A stretch of 64,000 bases of DNA, from contig NZ_FOVW01000004.1 in assembly GCF_900115305.1 (NCBI RefSeq), positions 310,001 through 374,000 of the forward strand, in the 5' to 3' direction. The position numbers and the translations under genes are program-made. The first letter of the stretch is position 1. Every line of letters starts with the position of its first letter. A model generated the notes under the pieces. It had not been told where the DNA came from, searched no databases, and saw only the letters and a program-made list of their open reading frames with translations. The stretch is from Algoriphagus ornithinivorans. Lineage in GTDB: Bacteria; Bacteroidota; Bacteroidia; Cytophagales; Cyclobacteriaceae. This document shows positions 40,968 through 49,961 of the stretch, piece by piece.

Positions 40968-42121
40968 TGAAAATACAGAACCTTTCTTTTTTCTTGCTTC
41001 TTTTGCTCTTTTGGGGGTGTAGGGAGCCTTTTGAGCCGGAGATTGAAGCACGGGATCTCAATGTTCTGGTGGTAGAAGGTTATCTCGATTCGGAAGGATT
41101 AAGTAGTAATTTAAGATTGAGCTTTACTTCCAATATCCAAGATGAATTTAATTTCAATCCTTCAGCGCTTGGTGCTACTGTTTACTTGGAAAGCAGTTCT
41201 GGCGCGAGATATTCCCTTTTAGAGCGAGGTGAGGGTATCTATGAATTCCAACATGACATTCCTGAAAATGAAACTTATCAATTAAGGATTTTTCTCAATG
41301 ACGGTACGAGCTATACCTCTAGTGATTTGAAGCCTGTAATTACGCCTGAGATTATTGATGTTGGTTTTGAACAAAATGAGGCTGGTGTAGAGGTGTTTTT
41401 GACCACCAAAGGTAATCCTGATGCAGATGATTTTCTCTGGACTTATGAGGAAACTTGGGCTTTTCGCCCTCCAATTATCTCTTTTGACAAATATGATCCA
41501 GAATTGAAAAGAATTATTCCGCGTCCAGCCGAAGAGCGAATTGATTTATGCTATCGAAGTGCCTTAAATTCTGATCTGATTTTAGAGACCTCCTCTAGAT
41601 TTCAAGATCAATTTGTTTTTAGACAGTCTATCAAGCAAATCAATCGAGGAGATGAGCGACTTTCCCTTCGCTATAGTATTTTGATCTCGCAAAAGGCTCT
41701 AAGCAAAGATGCAGTTGAATTTTGGGAAATTTTAAAGAAAAACACAGATGATTTAGGCTCGATTTTTAGTCCACTCCCTTCGAATATCAGAGGGAATATA
41801 AAGCAAGACCAAAACCCTGATGTTCCGGTAATTGGGCAGGTGAGTTTAGGGAAAGTTCAACAAAAGAGGCTTTTTATTGATATTAGAGAAGTGGCACCTT
41901 GGAGGCCGGAAGTTCCTGAGTATGCAGGATGCTTTTTGTCTGCCGATACGGTTTTGGTAGCAAATTATGACGCAGTTTTCCGCTCCGAAATCAATATACC
42001 AGCTTTGCCAATTTATCTCGAAAATGCCATTGAGCCAATTGGCTACAGGTATTCCACTCCAAGATGCGTGGACTGTACTCGAAGAGGAACTAATATTAGA
42101 CCTGATTTTTGGGAAGAATGA
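40967..42121 (+). CDS. DUF4249 outer-membrane lipoprotein
   Basis: 384 residues. The signal peptide ends in a lipobox (LLLFWGC), followed by REPFEPEIEARD, typical of DUF4249 proteins. The family accompanies TonB-dependent receptors in Bacteroidota and is thought to act like a SusD-type partner, though its role is unproven. I start at ATG 40967, which shares one base with the receptor stop (TGATG). The TTG just before it is less likely. A Cys pair (PRCVDCTRRG) lies near the C-terminus. Confidence 0.85.
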   Translation: MKIQNLSFFLLLLLFWGCREPFEPEIEARDLNVLVVEGYLDSEGLSSNLRLSFTSNIQDEFNFNPSALGATVYLESSSGARYSLLERGEGIYEFQHDIPENETYQLRIFLNDGTSYTSSDLKPVITPEIIDVGFEQNEAGVEVFLTTKGNPDADDFLWTYEETWAFRPPIISFDKYDPELKRIIPRPAEERIDLCYRSALNSDLILETSSRFQDQFVFRQSIKQINRGDERLSLRYSILISQKALSKDAVEFWEILKKNTDDLGSIFSPLPSNIRGNIKQDQNPDVPVIGQVSLGKVQQKRLFIDIREVAPWRPEVPEYAGCFLSADTVLVANYDAVFRSEINIPALPIYLENAIEPIGYRYSTPRCVDCTRRGTNIRPDFWEE

Positions 42122-43761
42122 GCATGCTGCCTAAAATATATCGTCCCATATGCATAGTGATTCTTGCTTTTATGTATCACTTGCCCAATGCTTTCTGTCA
42201 AAATCTGGTAGAAGAACAGGTTTCATACAGTATTCCTAAGACTATTTATTTTACTGAAGAAAAAATATGGATTTCTGCAGAAGTTACTCAGAAAGGAAAG
42301 CCTAGCTCCTCCCAGGTGCTCTATGCAGAATTGTTAAATCGGGAAAATGAGTCCGTTCATTTAGCGAAGATCTTACTAGAACAAGGAGAGGCATTGCACT
42401 TTTTGGAAATTCCTTCCAATCTTCCTTCAGATCATTATTTATTGAGAATATATACTCGTATCAGTCCCTTGCTCAATTTGGAAAATGGGTTGAAGCAACA
42501 ATTGGTTACTATTTTCAATCCTAGAATCCCTCCAAAGGTAGTAGCCAATAGGGTAGAGCAAATAGTCAAAAAAGGACAGCAAAAAGGGAGCTTTACTTTG
42601 ATCAAAGATCAATTCAACCCAAAGGAAATTATAGATATTCCTGAAGAATTAAAGGGGCAAAAAATTCAAGAGCTCAAGGTAAGCTTGGTTAATCCATTCT
42701 TGGAAGAGGAAAGACAAATCCCGTCCTCTCAATTGTATGAAGGAAAAGCCGAGGGAGTGTTGATACCAGAATTGTTTGGACATATCGTAGCTGCCAAGGT
42801 GAACCCAAATGAAGTGGATACCTCTAAGGTTTACTTTCTTTCTGTTCATGGAATAGAGTCAGCACTATACTCAGACAGACCAGATGCCAATGGAAATCTA
42901 TTTTTTGATATCGGTGGCCTGAAGCATTGGAAGTTCTTGATTGCTCAGGCAGATCAAAATGGAGATCTGATGAATTTTGAACTTCAATCTCCGGCAGTAA
43001 AAACCAGTTTCAAGAATGGATTCACTATCCCTCAACTTGAGATATCATTGGCAGATCAAGGGTTGCTTCAAAAACTATTACTGAGTAGTGGAGTGCAAAC
43101 CTATTTTCGAGAAAAATTGAATCAGGAACCCGTTCCGGTAGTCACGGGATTTGTTGCTGATTACTCCTATAATCTCGACGATTATACTCGCTTCGAAAGT
43201 GTAGAAACAGTGATCAAAGAATATGTCCCTTCTGTAGCAGTTAGGACCCGATCAGGGAAGAAAGAATTTAGATCCAATAATGAATTCGGGAATCGGTTCG
43301 AAGGTAACCCCTTGATGCTGGTAGATGGAATGCCAGTTTTCAATTCAGATCAATTGGCGGCATTTAATCCAAAAAGCTTCGAAAAATTGGATTTGCTGGC
43401 AAGGGTCTTTTACCTGAATGAACAGAACTACGAAGGGGTGATTAGTTTCTCTTCTTACAAAAGTGATGTTGGTGGCTTTCCTTTACCGACCAACGCCATC
43501 TATTCTCCTTATCAAGGCATCCAAATTCCCGTGGAGCTTGAGTCCGAATTCGGTCAGCCTCAGGAAATCAGAAATTTTGAAGACTTAAGGTCTGTACTAA
43601 CCTGGAAATCAGAATCCGGAGGTAGGGTAGATCTTTCTGAAGTCAAAATTATTACTTCAGATTTACCGGGATTGTACCAAATGTCTATTCAATATCAATC
43701 GGAAGATGGAAGCACACAAAGCTGGGAAAGTTATTTCGAAGTAAAAGCTGCAGAAAATTAG
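42118..43761 (+). CDS. Secreted MG2-like protein with a barrel-less TonB-plug-like segment
   Basis: 547 residues from ATG 42118, which overlaps the stop of the DUF4249 gene (ATGA). A signal peptide (to about residue 28) is followed by a beta-sandwich at about 30-120 that resembles macroglobulin MG2 domains (IYFTEEKIWISAEVTQKGKP; HYLLRIYTR). Near residues 385-460, NPLMLVDGMPVFNSDQLAAF and the following stretch resemble the plug of SusC-type receptors, but no barrel follows. Last gene of the operon. The assignment of both domains is by eye. Confidence 0.7.
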   Translation: MSMLPKIYRPICIVILAFMYHLPNAFCQNLVEEQVSYSIPKTIYFTEEKIWISAEVTQKGKPSSSQVLYAELLNRENESVHLAKILLEQGEALHFLEIPSNLPSDHYLLRIYTRISPLLNLENGLKQQLVTIFNPRIPPKVVANRVEQIVKKGQQKGSFTLIKDQFNPKEIIDIPEELKGQKIQELKVSLVNPFLEEERQIPSSQLYEGKAEGVLIPELFGHIVAAKVNPNEVDTSKVYFLSVHGIESALYSDRPDANGNLFFDIGGLKHWKFLIAQADQNGDLMNFELQSPAVKTSFKNGFTIPQLEISLADQGLLQKLLLSSGVQTYFREKLNQEPVPVVTGFVADYSYNLDDYTRFESVETVIKEYVPSVAVRTRSGKKEFRSNNEFGNRFEGNPLMLVDGMPVFNSDQLAAFNPKSFEKLDLLARVFYLNEQNYEGVISFSSYKSDVGGFPLPTNAIYSPYQGIQIPVELESEFGQPQEIRNFEDLRSVLTWKSESGGRVDLSEVKIITSDLPGLYQMSIQYQSEDGSTQSWESYFEVKAAEN

Positions 43762-43762
43762 A

Positions 43763-45430
43763 TTAGTCGTTTTTCTTATGAATCTCCTGCTGCATAAATT
43801 CCCCCAGTTTTTTCTGGTAGTACACAGATTCAGTCGCATATTCCGGTACTAATCCCTTTTTCTCAGGGAAAGATTCCATGTGCAAGGTTTGCGTAGGGAA
43901 GGCAAATCTAACGCCCAAAGTATTTGCCAGCTTGACAATTTGAATCAGTAATTCATGTCTGCAGCGAAGCTCTTCCGGCCAGGTTGGGACTTCGAAAAAG
44001 ACGTAAAACATGATGTCTTGGCTATAGGCTGAAAGGTTGTTGAAATAAACATTAAAATAATCCTTTCGGGTATTCGGATGTGCTAAGACAATCTCCTTTA
44101 ATCCTTTTACAAATTCCTCAATCAGCTGTGGAGGAGTATCATAAGTAATGGTTAGGGTAGTATAAAATCTCCTATACTGTCTAAGTCCATGGTTATCCAA
44201 TACAGCATCTGCAATTTTTCCATTTGGGACATACATCAAGGAATTTCTGAATGTTCTGATTCGGGTAGATCTAAAGCCTACTTCTTCCACTGTGCCATCA
44301 ATATCTCCGGATGTAATCCAGTCGCCCACCTGAAAAGGTTTGTCAATAAATATCATGACTGAACCAAAGAAGTTTTTGATGGTGTCTTGAGCTGCCAGAG
44401 CGATTGCCACACCACCGATAGAAAGACCGGTTAGGAATGGGATAATGTCTAGGTTCAGGCCATCTCTGAGGATAAAAAGGGTACCGATGATGACCACAAA
44501 TGCTTTTAGCGTTTTGCGCATCAGTGGCACTAACTGGTCGTCAAGGGTAGATTCTGTTTTGGTGGCTAGTCTCGCAAAATATACGGCTACCACATTGACC
44601 AATTTGTAAAAAATGACTGTGATCAGGAATGGCTTTAAAGTATTCAGGATAATCACAATCCAGGACCATATTTCCACGGGTAACTGTAATACCGGAAGAA
44701 ATAAGGATAAGACCATTACAATCAGATAGAAGCTAGTCACTCTAGCAACGGGGAGAAGATAATTTTCTCCTAATTTTTGATAACCTACTCTTCTGAAAAA
44801 GTAAACCAGCACCTTGTCTACCACGAAAGTGAAGAAGAAATGGGCAACAAATACCAATAAAATCAGTAGGAATATGCCTGTTAATTGCCATAGGTGAAGA
44901 CCTAAATATTCATCATTTCCTATTTTAGGAAGGAGGTTGAGTAATCGGTCCGTTCCATAAGGATAAGTCTGCTGATGGAGATCATCTATCTGACTTACTG
45001 TGAAAGATGAAAATTTCCACTGCTTTCCAACTTTCTCCAGGAATACCCCAGGCATTTTTGATTTATCAAAAAAATAAACCGATTCAGGTGCGCCTGAAGT
45101 GGTGTCTTGGTAATTAGGTAAGTTTGGGATGGAACTGGTGCGAATAATTACGCCTTTCCCTTCAAAAATCTGCTTTAGCTTGACACTTAATTTTTCATCA
45201 TCATACTCTTCTTCCAAGCCTGTGAAATCCAAGGCTCTCGAAGCTCTTTCAGGCTTATAGTTGCTCTCCTCTAGATTATAGAAGAAAGTAAGCGTAGTAT
45301 GATAGGGTGAGCTTAAATTAACCTCTTTGGCGACTGTTTCAACTTTTGGATTATCTGTGATAAGCTGCGCAGAGGCAAATCCAATAAAAAAGAATGTAAA
45401 AAGGCAGTTGACTAGAAATTTCTGAAGCAT
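43763..45430 (-). CDS. MscS-family mechanosensitive ion channel
   Basis: 555 residues from the ATG at 45430 (MLQKFLVNCLFTFFFIG). An earlier in-frame TTG would add 11 residues ahead of the signal peptide and is rejected. Signal peptide (about 1-21), a periplasmic domain to about 170, several membrane helices (about 185-350), then the MscS pore and beta domain (NFFGSVMIFIDKPFQVGDWI; YVPNGKIADAVLDNHG) and the cytoplasmic C-terminal domain. It probably releases osmolytes on hypo-osmotic shock. It lies 62 bases downstream of the 901-residue gene and may share its transcript. Confidence 0.92.
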   Translation of the reverse strand: MLQKFLVNCLFTFFFIGFASAQLITDNPKVETVAKEVNLSSPYHTTLTFFYNLEESNYKPERASRALDFTGLEEEYDDEKLSVKLKQIFEGKGVIIRTSSIPNLPNYQDTTSGAPESVYFFDKSKMPGVFLEKVGKQWKFSSFTVSQIDDLHQQTYPYGTDRLLNLLPKIGNDEYLGLHLWQLTGIFLLILLVFVAHFFFTFVVDKVLVYFFRRVGYQKLGENYLLPVARVTSFYLIVMVLSLFLPVLQLPVEIWSWIVIILNTLKPFLITVIFYKLVNVVAVYFARLATKTESTLDDQLVPLMRKTLKAFVVIIGTLFILRDGLNLDIIPFLTGLSIGGVAIALAAQDTIKNFFGSVMIFIDKPFQVGDWITSGDIDGTVEEVGFRSTRIRTFRNSLMYVPNGKIADAVLDNHGLRQYRRFYTTLTITYDTPPQLIEEFVKGLKEIVLAHPNTRKDYFNVYFNNLSAYSQDIMFYVFFEVPTWPEELRCRHELLIQIVKLANTLGVRFAFPTQTLHMESFPEKKGLVPEYATESVYYQKKLGEFMQQEIHKKND

Positions 45431-45492
45431 AGGATCTCTAATGATTCCCGCAAAGGTACTCAATTTAGAAGCCTAGGGCAATTTAAAATCAA

Positions 45493-48198
45493 TTAGTCGC
45501 TTAATTGATAGGTAGTCAGATAATTCCCGCTGATGGTTCTGATTAAATATTGACCTAGGTTAGCCTGATAGCTGATTTCCAGTTTGCCCAGACTTTCAGG
45601 AGGGAGCTGCGTCAAAAGATTTCCGCTCATATCGTAGAGGTAAGAAAACTCCTGTAGGGGATCCGTAATCACTATTATTTTCCTTCCTGATCCAAAATCG
45701 AAATATTGGTATTTTAAATTACCTTCTGCAACCCGAACAGTAAAGAGTTCTTCCTCTTCTCGGTTCATTACTTTGATTTGATTGAAGTTTCTGGAAATAA
45801 TCACAAAATCCATCTCTTGCTGATCTGGTACTAGGACAAAATCATTGTCTTTGTCCTCAATGATCAATTGATTTCTATAGGTGACTTCCCCATCAAAGTT
45901 GACATGGATGATTTCTCCATTGGAGGAAATGGCTGAAAGGAAAAAGCCGGCACTTCCTGCAGTTCTATTGTAAACTAAACCTGAACTTAATTCATCTGTA
46001 AGCTTGATTGGGCTGCCGCTTTGCTTTTCGCCTCTCCTGTTGAAAAGAAATAGAGATCCAGACTCAGTGCTGGCAACCATGAAGTCTCCCTTACCAGGCA
46101 CCCTATAGTGAGTAGGAGGGGAAACTGTTTTTCCTCCAATCTGAAGTGGGTTCCAGCCTTCCAGTCTTTCCCCGGTTTTATCCAACAAATACAGGCTTCC
46201 CTGTTCTGTACTTAGGAAATATCGATATTCCTTGTTGTTATCGTAGTCTACAAGATTCAGATGTCTTATTTTTTCGGAATTAAACCTGAAAGGATAATTC
46301 GGTAAAGGATTACCCAATCGGTCAATTCCATAAATAGCATCAGAGGTAGCTAAAAGGGCTTGAAGTTTTCCGTTTTTGTAATAGTCTATCTGGAAAACAT
46401 CTGAAACAATAGGTCCGGAGAGCTTTTGATTGTAAACAATTTCGCCGGCAGAATTTATCAGATAGACCACATTTTCCTGATCTTGCACAATTATGTCCTC
46501 TGTTCCATCCTGATAATTACTGATAGCCTGGGGCCCGAATATTAATTTGCTGCTAAATGGGATTTTGCTTTCAGCCTTCAAGCTGACCATGGTCTCGGTC
46601 TTGATTTCTTTGATGTCAGTGCTAGCTAAAGGCAAAATCAAAGTTGCCCGCCTTTCTTCTCCTATCTGATTAATTTTAAAACTGACATAGGGGAAGGCTT
46701 GAAATGCTGACGCATATTTCTGCAAAAAGGTGCTCCAAGAGGGGTTTGCGAGTTTGGTCCAAGAATCCCAGATTTTTGAGGTCAAATAAATCCTTGAAAA
46801 ACCGGAAGTTGGACTAAGTGCTTTTTTTGCTTCTGGGGCTCTTTGTTCATTAGCCCAATTGTTTTGGTTTTGGTAATCATCCAAAATCAGCTTCATTGCT
46901 TGTTGGGAGTTGGCAAAAATCAAAAGCTCATCTACTTGTGTGATGAAGGTTTGATTGAATCCGAAAAATTTTCCTTTGAAAAGATGAGCAGGAAACTCTT
47001 CATCTCCCACATATAGGATTTCCTTGTTAGCATAAAAGTCTGTAGTTTGACTCCCTTGTGAATTGACGAAATTTCTGAGAAGATCAAATGCTTGTTGGCT
47101 TTCAGAGCTTCGCCCTAATAGCGCCAAGTTTTGACTGGATCCACCAAAGGCCTCCAATTCTAAAAGGTAAAGTTCGCCAGTAAAGCTGTCGAGAAAACCA
47201 CGGTCCACTAAATTTCTTTGTACTTCTGCCAAAAAAGTGGATTTCCCTGAAAAGGCTCTATTTTCCAAAGCCTGCGTCTCAAAAATGCTTTGCAGGTTAA
47301 ACTGGGTCACGGAATAGGTAGCCATTGAAATGGCTTTCTGTATTTCTGTAAGGTTTGCAGAGATTGATGGGGTGAAATTGATATCTTCCTGAAGGAAAAT
47401 AGGGCCTTCCATCCTGATTTCTCCCTCTTCTAAGGAAATTTCAAGTCCAGTGACTGCTTCTAAATTTTGGAGGCTTCTAACTGCAAGGCTTTCCCTTTGA
47501 TTCCCCACGCCTCTTAATAAACTCCCAAGCCCTTTTCCGCTTACCCATAAAGTTGGTCTGCTTTTAGTGTTTTGCTGGTTTTTTGGGATGAGATCCTGAT
47601 AGGTTGGAAGTTCTGGGTTAATGAAATTTCGAATGGCTTCTTCTATCAATAAAGAAGACTGTGAGGCAACGATGACCGATCCCAAAAATGAAAAGCTCCA
47701 ACTGCGCGTATTTTTTTCATCGAAATACTCAATCACAGGTTGATCAGAATAACTCCTCGTACTTAACCTCGCACCTTTTGGAAGTTTTTGAGTAATCTCT
47801 TCCTGGAGATTTTGACCAGTTCCTTCTGATGCCTGAAGAGTGAAGAGCAAGTCAAAGTTTTCGGAACCCGTGGGGTGATAACTTACCGTGAAAGTATTCT
47901 TATTGAGAAGTTGGTTGACTTTTCCACTGTTTCCGGTAAGGCTATCTAAGGTGATTAAGTGAGATGATAGCTTTTGGAAGGCAGGGTAATTTTTGAAAAT
48001 ATTCCAGGAAGGATGAGCGACTAGCTCATTCCAAAAATCTCCTGTTTGTTGCGACTCTAAGACAAAAACTGCATCCTGACTGAGGAGTTCGAGATTACTT
48101 ATTTTAGTGGAAGAAAAATACTTGGTATAAACCCAATATCCAGCAGCAGCTAGGGTTAAAACAGTAAGGAGAACAAGTAAGCTTTTCCAGATTTTCAC
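45493..48198 (-). CDS. Large membrane-anchored protein: DUF3352-like region plus beta-propeller-like C-terminus
   Basis: 901 residues with one N-terminal membrane helix (about 6-27), so mostly periplasmic. Residues ~35-540 look like DUF3352: SQDAVFVLESQQTGDFWNEL, repeated NP/AFGG-type blocks and a second similar half. Residues ~545-895 are repeated blade-like strands (IVQDQENVVYLINSAGEIVY; GSLYLLDKTGERLEGW; GSLFLFNRRGEKQSGSPI; YLYDMSGNLLTQL) resembling PQQ/WD-type propellers. The function is unknown. Upstream of the MscS gene on the same strand. Confidence 0.8.
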   Translation of the reverse strand: MKIWKSLLVLLTVLTLAAAGYWVYTKYFSSTKISNLELLSQDAVFVLESQQTGDFWNELVAHPSWNIFKNYPAFQKLSSHLITLDSLTGNSGKVNQLLNKNTFTVSYHPTGSENFDLLFTLQASEGTGQNLQEEITQKLPKGARLSTRSYSDQPVIEYFDEKNTRSWSFSFLGSVIVASQSSLLIEEAIRNFINPELPTYQDLIPKNQQNTKSRPTLWVSGKGLGSLLRGVGNQRESLAVRSLQNLEAVTGLEISLEEGEIRMEGPIFLQEDINFTPSISANLTEIQKAISMATYSVTQFNLQSIFETQALENRAFSGKSTFLAEVQRNLVDRGFLDSFTGELYLLELEAFGGSSQNLALLGRSSESQQAFDLLRNFVNSQGSQTTDFYANKEILYVGDEEFPAHLFKGKFFGFNQTFITQVDELLIFANSQQAMKLILDDYQNQNNWANEQRAPEAKKALSPTSGFSRIYLTSKIWDSWTKLANPSWSTFLQKYASAFQAFPYVSFKINQIGEERRATLILPLASTDIKEIKTETMVSLKAESKIPFSSKLIFGPQAISNYQDGTEDIIVQDQENVVYLINSAGEIVYNQKLSGPIVSDVFQIDYYKNGKLQALLATSDAIYGIDRLGNPLPNYPFRFNSEKIRHLNLVDYDNNKEYRYFLSTEQGSLYLLDKTGERLEGWNPLQIGGKTVSPPTHYRVPGKGDFMVASTESGSLFLFNRRGEKQSGSPIKLTDELSSGLVYNRTAGSAGFFLSAISSNGEIIHVNFDGEVTYRNQLIIEDKDNDFVLVPDQQEMDFVIISRNFNQIKVMNREEEELFTVRVAEGNLKYQYFDFGSGRKIIVITDPLQEFSYLYDMSGNLLTQLPPESLGKLEISYQANLGQYLIRTISGNYLTTYQLSD

Positions 48199-48224
48199 TT
48201 AGTCGGTTTTAGTCTTCTCTGAAA

Positions 48225-48273
48225 TTAACAAAAATCAGACCCGAGACGCAAGGTATTCCAAGCATCTCGGGTC
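48225..48273 (-). terminator. Rho-independent terminator of mdh (- strand)
   Basis: GACCCGAGA (48238-48246) and TCTCGGGTC (48265-48273) form a 9-base stem, extended by three inner pairs. Read on the - strand it is followed by a T-rich stretch (TGATTTTTG). It separates mdh from the 901-residue gene, which must have its own promoter just below 48238. Confidence 0.8.
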
Positions 48274-48296
48274 ATTTATTGTGAGTTCAGAAAGAA

Positions 48297-49232
48297 TTAC
48301 TTGGACAATCCATCCAATACATTCATCACTTCTTTCACGTGACCTCTAGAAGTTTCTAGCAATGCTTTTTCTTCATCGTTTAGGTCTAGTTCGATAACTT
48401 TCTCGATACCATTTTTACCAAGAATTACAGGCACACCTAAGTAGCAGTCATCGATTCCGTATTCACCTTCCAGTTTGATACAAACAGGGAATACTCTTCT
48501 TTGATTTTTCAAGATAGCTTCTACCATCTGAGCAGCTGCAGATCCTGGTGCATACCAAGCAGAAGTTCCCATCAATTTCACCAATTCTCCACCTCCGAAC
48601 TTGGTTCTTTCAATGATTGCATCCAGTTTGTCTTTTGCGATCAATTCTGTCACTGGGATACCTGCCACTGTAGTATATCTAGGAAGAGGAACCATGGTAT
48701 CACCATGACCACCCATCAGAATTGCCTGAATTTCTTTTCCAGAAACGTTCAGTTCATCGGCTAAGAAAGCTCTGTATCTGGCAGTATCCAAGATACCAGC
48801 CATACCCATTACCTTGTTTCTTGGAAGTTTTGAAGTCAAATGCGCCTGATAAGTCATTACGTCAAGTGGGTTGGATACCACGATAATGATTGCATTCGGA
48901 GAATGCTTGATCACATTTTCAGTTACAGATTTTACGATTCCTGCATTGGTCTCGATCAAGTCATCACGAGTCATTCCCGGTTTACGAGGTAGACCAGACG
49001 TGATTACTACCACATCAGAATTAGCAGTTTTGCTGTAATCATTAGTGCTTCCTACAGTTCTGGAGTCGTACTGATTGATAGGAGCCTTTTGCCAAATATC
49101 CAAGGCCTTGCCTTCAGCAACTCCCTCTTTGATATCTACCAAAACAATTTCTTCAGCGATTTCTCGATAGGCTAATACGTCAGCGCAGGTTGCTCCTACG
49201 TTACCAGCCCCTACTACGGTTACTTTGCTCAT
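48297..49232 (-). CDS. mdh: Malate dehydrogenase
   Basis: Oxidises malate to oxaloacetate with NAD in the TCA cycle. 311 residues of the LDH-like MDH type. The NAD fold begins VTVVGAGNVGATCADVLA. Substrate Arg lies in GLPRKPGMTRDDLIETN, and the catalytic His in AILMGGHGDTMVPLPRYT. Monocistronic: a 213-base upstream gap and a terminator below. Confidence 0.96.
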   Translation of the reverse strand: MSKVTVVGAGNVGATCADVLAYREIAEEIVLVDIKEGVAEGKALDIWQKAPINQYDSRTVGSTNDYSKTANSDVVVITSGLPRKPGMTRDDLIETNAGIVKSVTENVIKHSPNAIIIVVSNPLDVMTYQAHLTSKLPRNKVMGMAGILDTARYRAFLADELNVSGKEIQAILMGGHGDTMVPLPRYTTVAGIPVTELIAKDKLDAIIERTKFGGGELVKLMGTSAWYAPGSAAAQMVEAILKNQRRVFPVCIKLEGEYGIDDCYLGVPVILGKNGIEKVIELDLNDEEKALLETSRGHVKEVMNVLDGLSK

Positions 49233-49445
49233 GATATATTGATTTTTTTATTGATAAAGCCTTTAAAAAGCGGCGCTAAGTTATTAAACAATGAACGGAT
49301 TAGAAACCCTCAGGCCAATACTTTGTTTATCGGTTTTCTGAAGGGATAAATTAATGGTTAAGCTTTTAGATTTTCTGGAAGGATTTCCAAATTCAATCAA
49401 GCTAGGATGATTTTCCTCAAGGATCAATTCCCCAATTGATTATTC

Positions 49446-49961
49446 TTATTCAAACATCTGCCTCAAGCTGAAGAATCCAAACGATTCTCTGTAGGATCTG
49501 AATAGCCTCTGATTGTTTTCATTGTAATATTCAGCCAATGAAGTCATCATTTTTGCTTTGATTTTTGGATTGGAGTCGAATATCTCTTGAATGGCAAAAT
49601 GAGGGATCACGATCAAATCAGCTTCTTCTGATGTAACGATGGCGGTGTAGGTTCTTTTTGCATTTTCCAAAAGAGAATTCTCCCCGAAGGCTTCTCCTTT
49701 GTTAATTTCCAAAATTGACTCAAAATTATCCTTGATATCTATGGTTAGGATTACCTGACCTTTTTTCACCAGATATAAAGCCTGACTCGGATCCTTGCTG
49801 AAAAATATCACTTCGTCTTTGGCATATTTTCTCTGATGCATGGCGGGAAGAAAACGAGCCATTTCCTTATTTCTCAGACGCTCAAAAAACTTGATCATCC
49901 GCAGGAAATCAAAAGTTTTCTGATCTTCCTCTGTGTAAGTTTTAGAAAATGGGTTCAGCAT
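49446..49961 (-). CDS. Stand-alone cyclic-nucleotide-binding domain protein
   Basis: 171 residues, essentially one cNMP-binding domain (about 20-140). The phosphate-binding cassette region is GEAFGENSLLENAKRTYTAI. Unlike Crp/Fnr proteins, no C-terminal helix-turn-helix follows, only a short helical tail (SFGFFSLRQMFE). It is therefore probably not a DNA-binding regulator. The canonical Arg-Ser/Thr-Ala of cAMP binders reads RTYTA, close but not identical. The start codon overlaps the tilS stop by one base. Confidence 0.85.
   Translation of the reverse strand: MLNPFSKTYTEEDQKTFDFLRMIKFFERLRNKEMARFLPAMHQRKYAKDEVIFFSKDPSQALYLVKKGQVILTIDIKDNFESILEINKGEAFGENSLLENAKRTYTAIVTSEEADLIVIPHFAIQEIFDSNPKIKAKMMTSLAEYYNENNQRLFRSYRESFGFFSLRQMFE

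Noticed and set aside
49233..49445. Small gene or RNA in the 213-base gap above mdh
   Set aside because: Only a 16-codon frame and a near-consensus -7 on the - strand were seen; nothing supportable.
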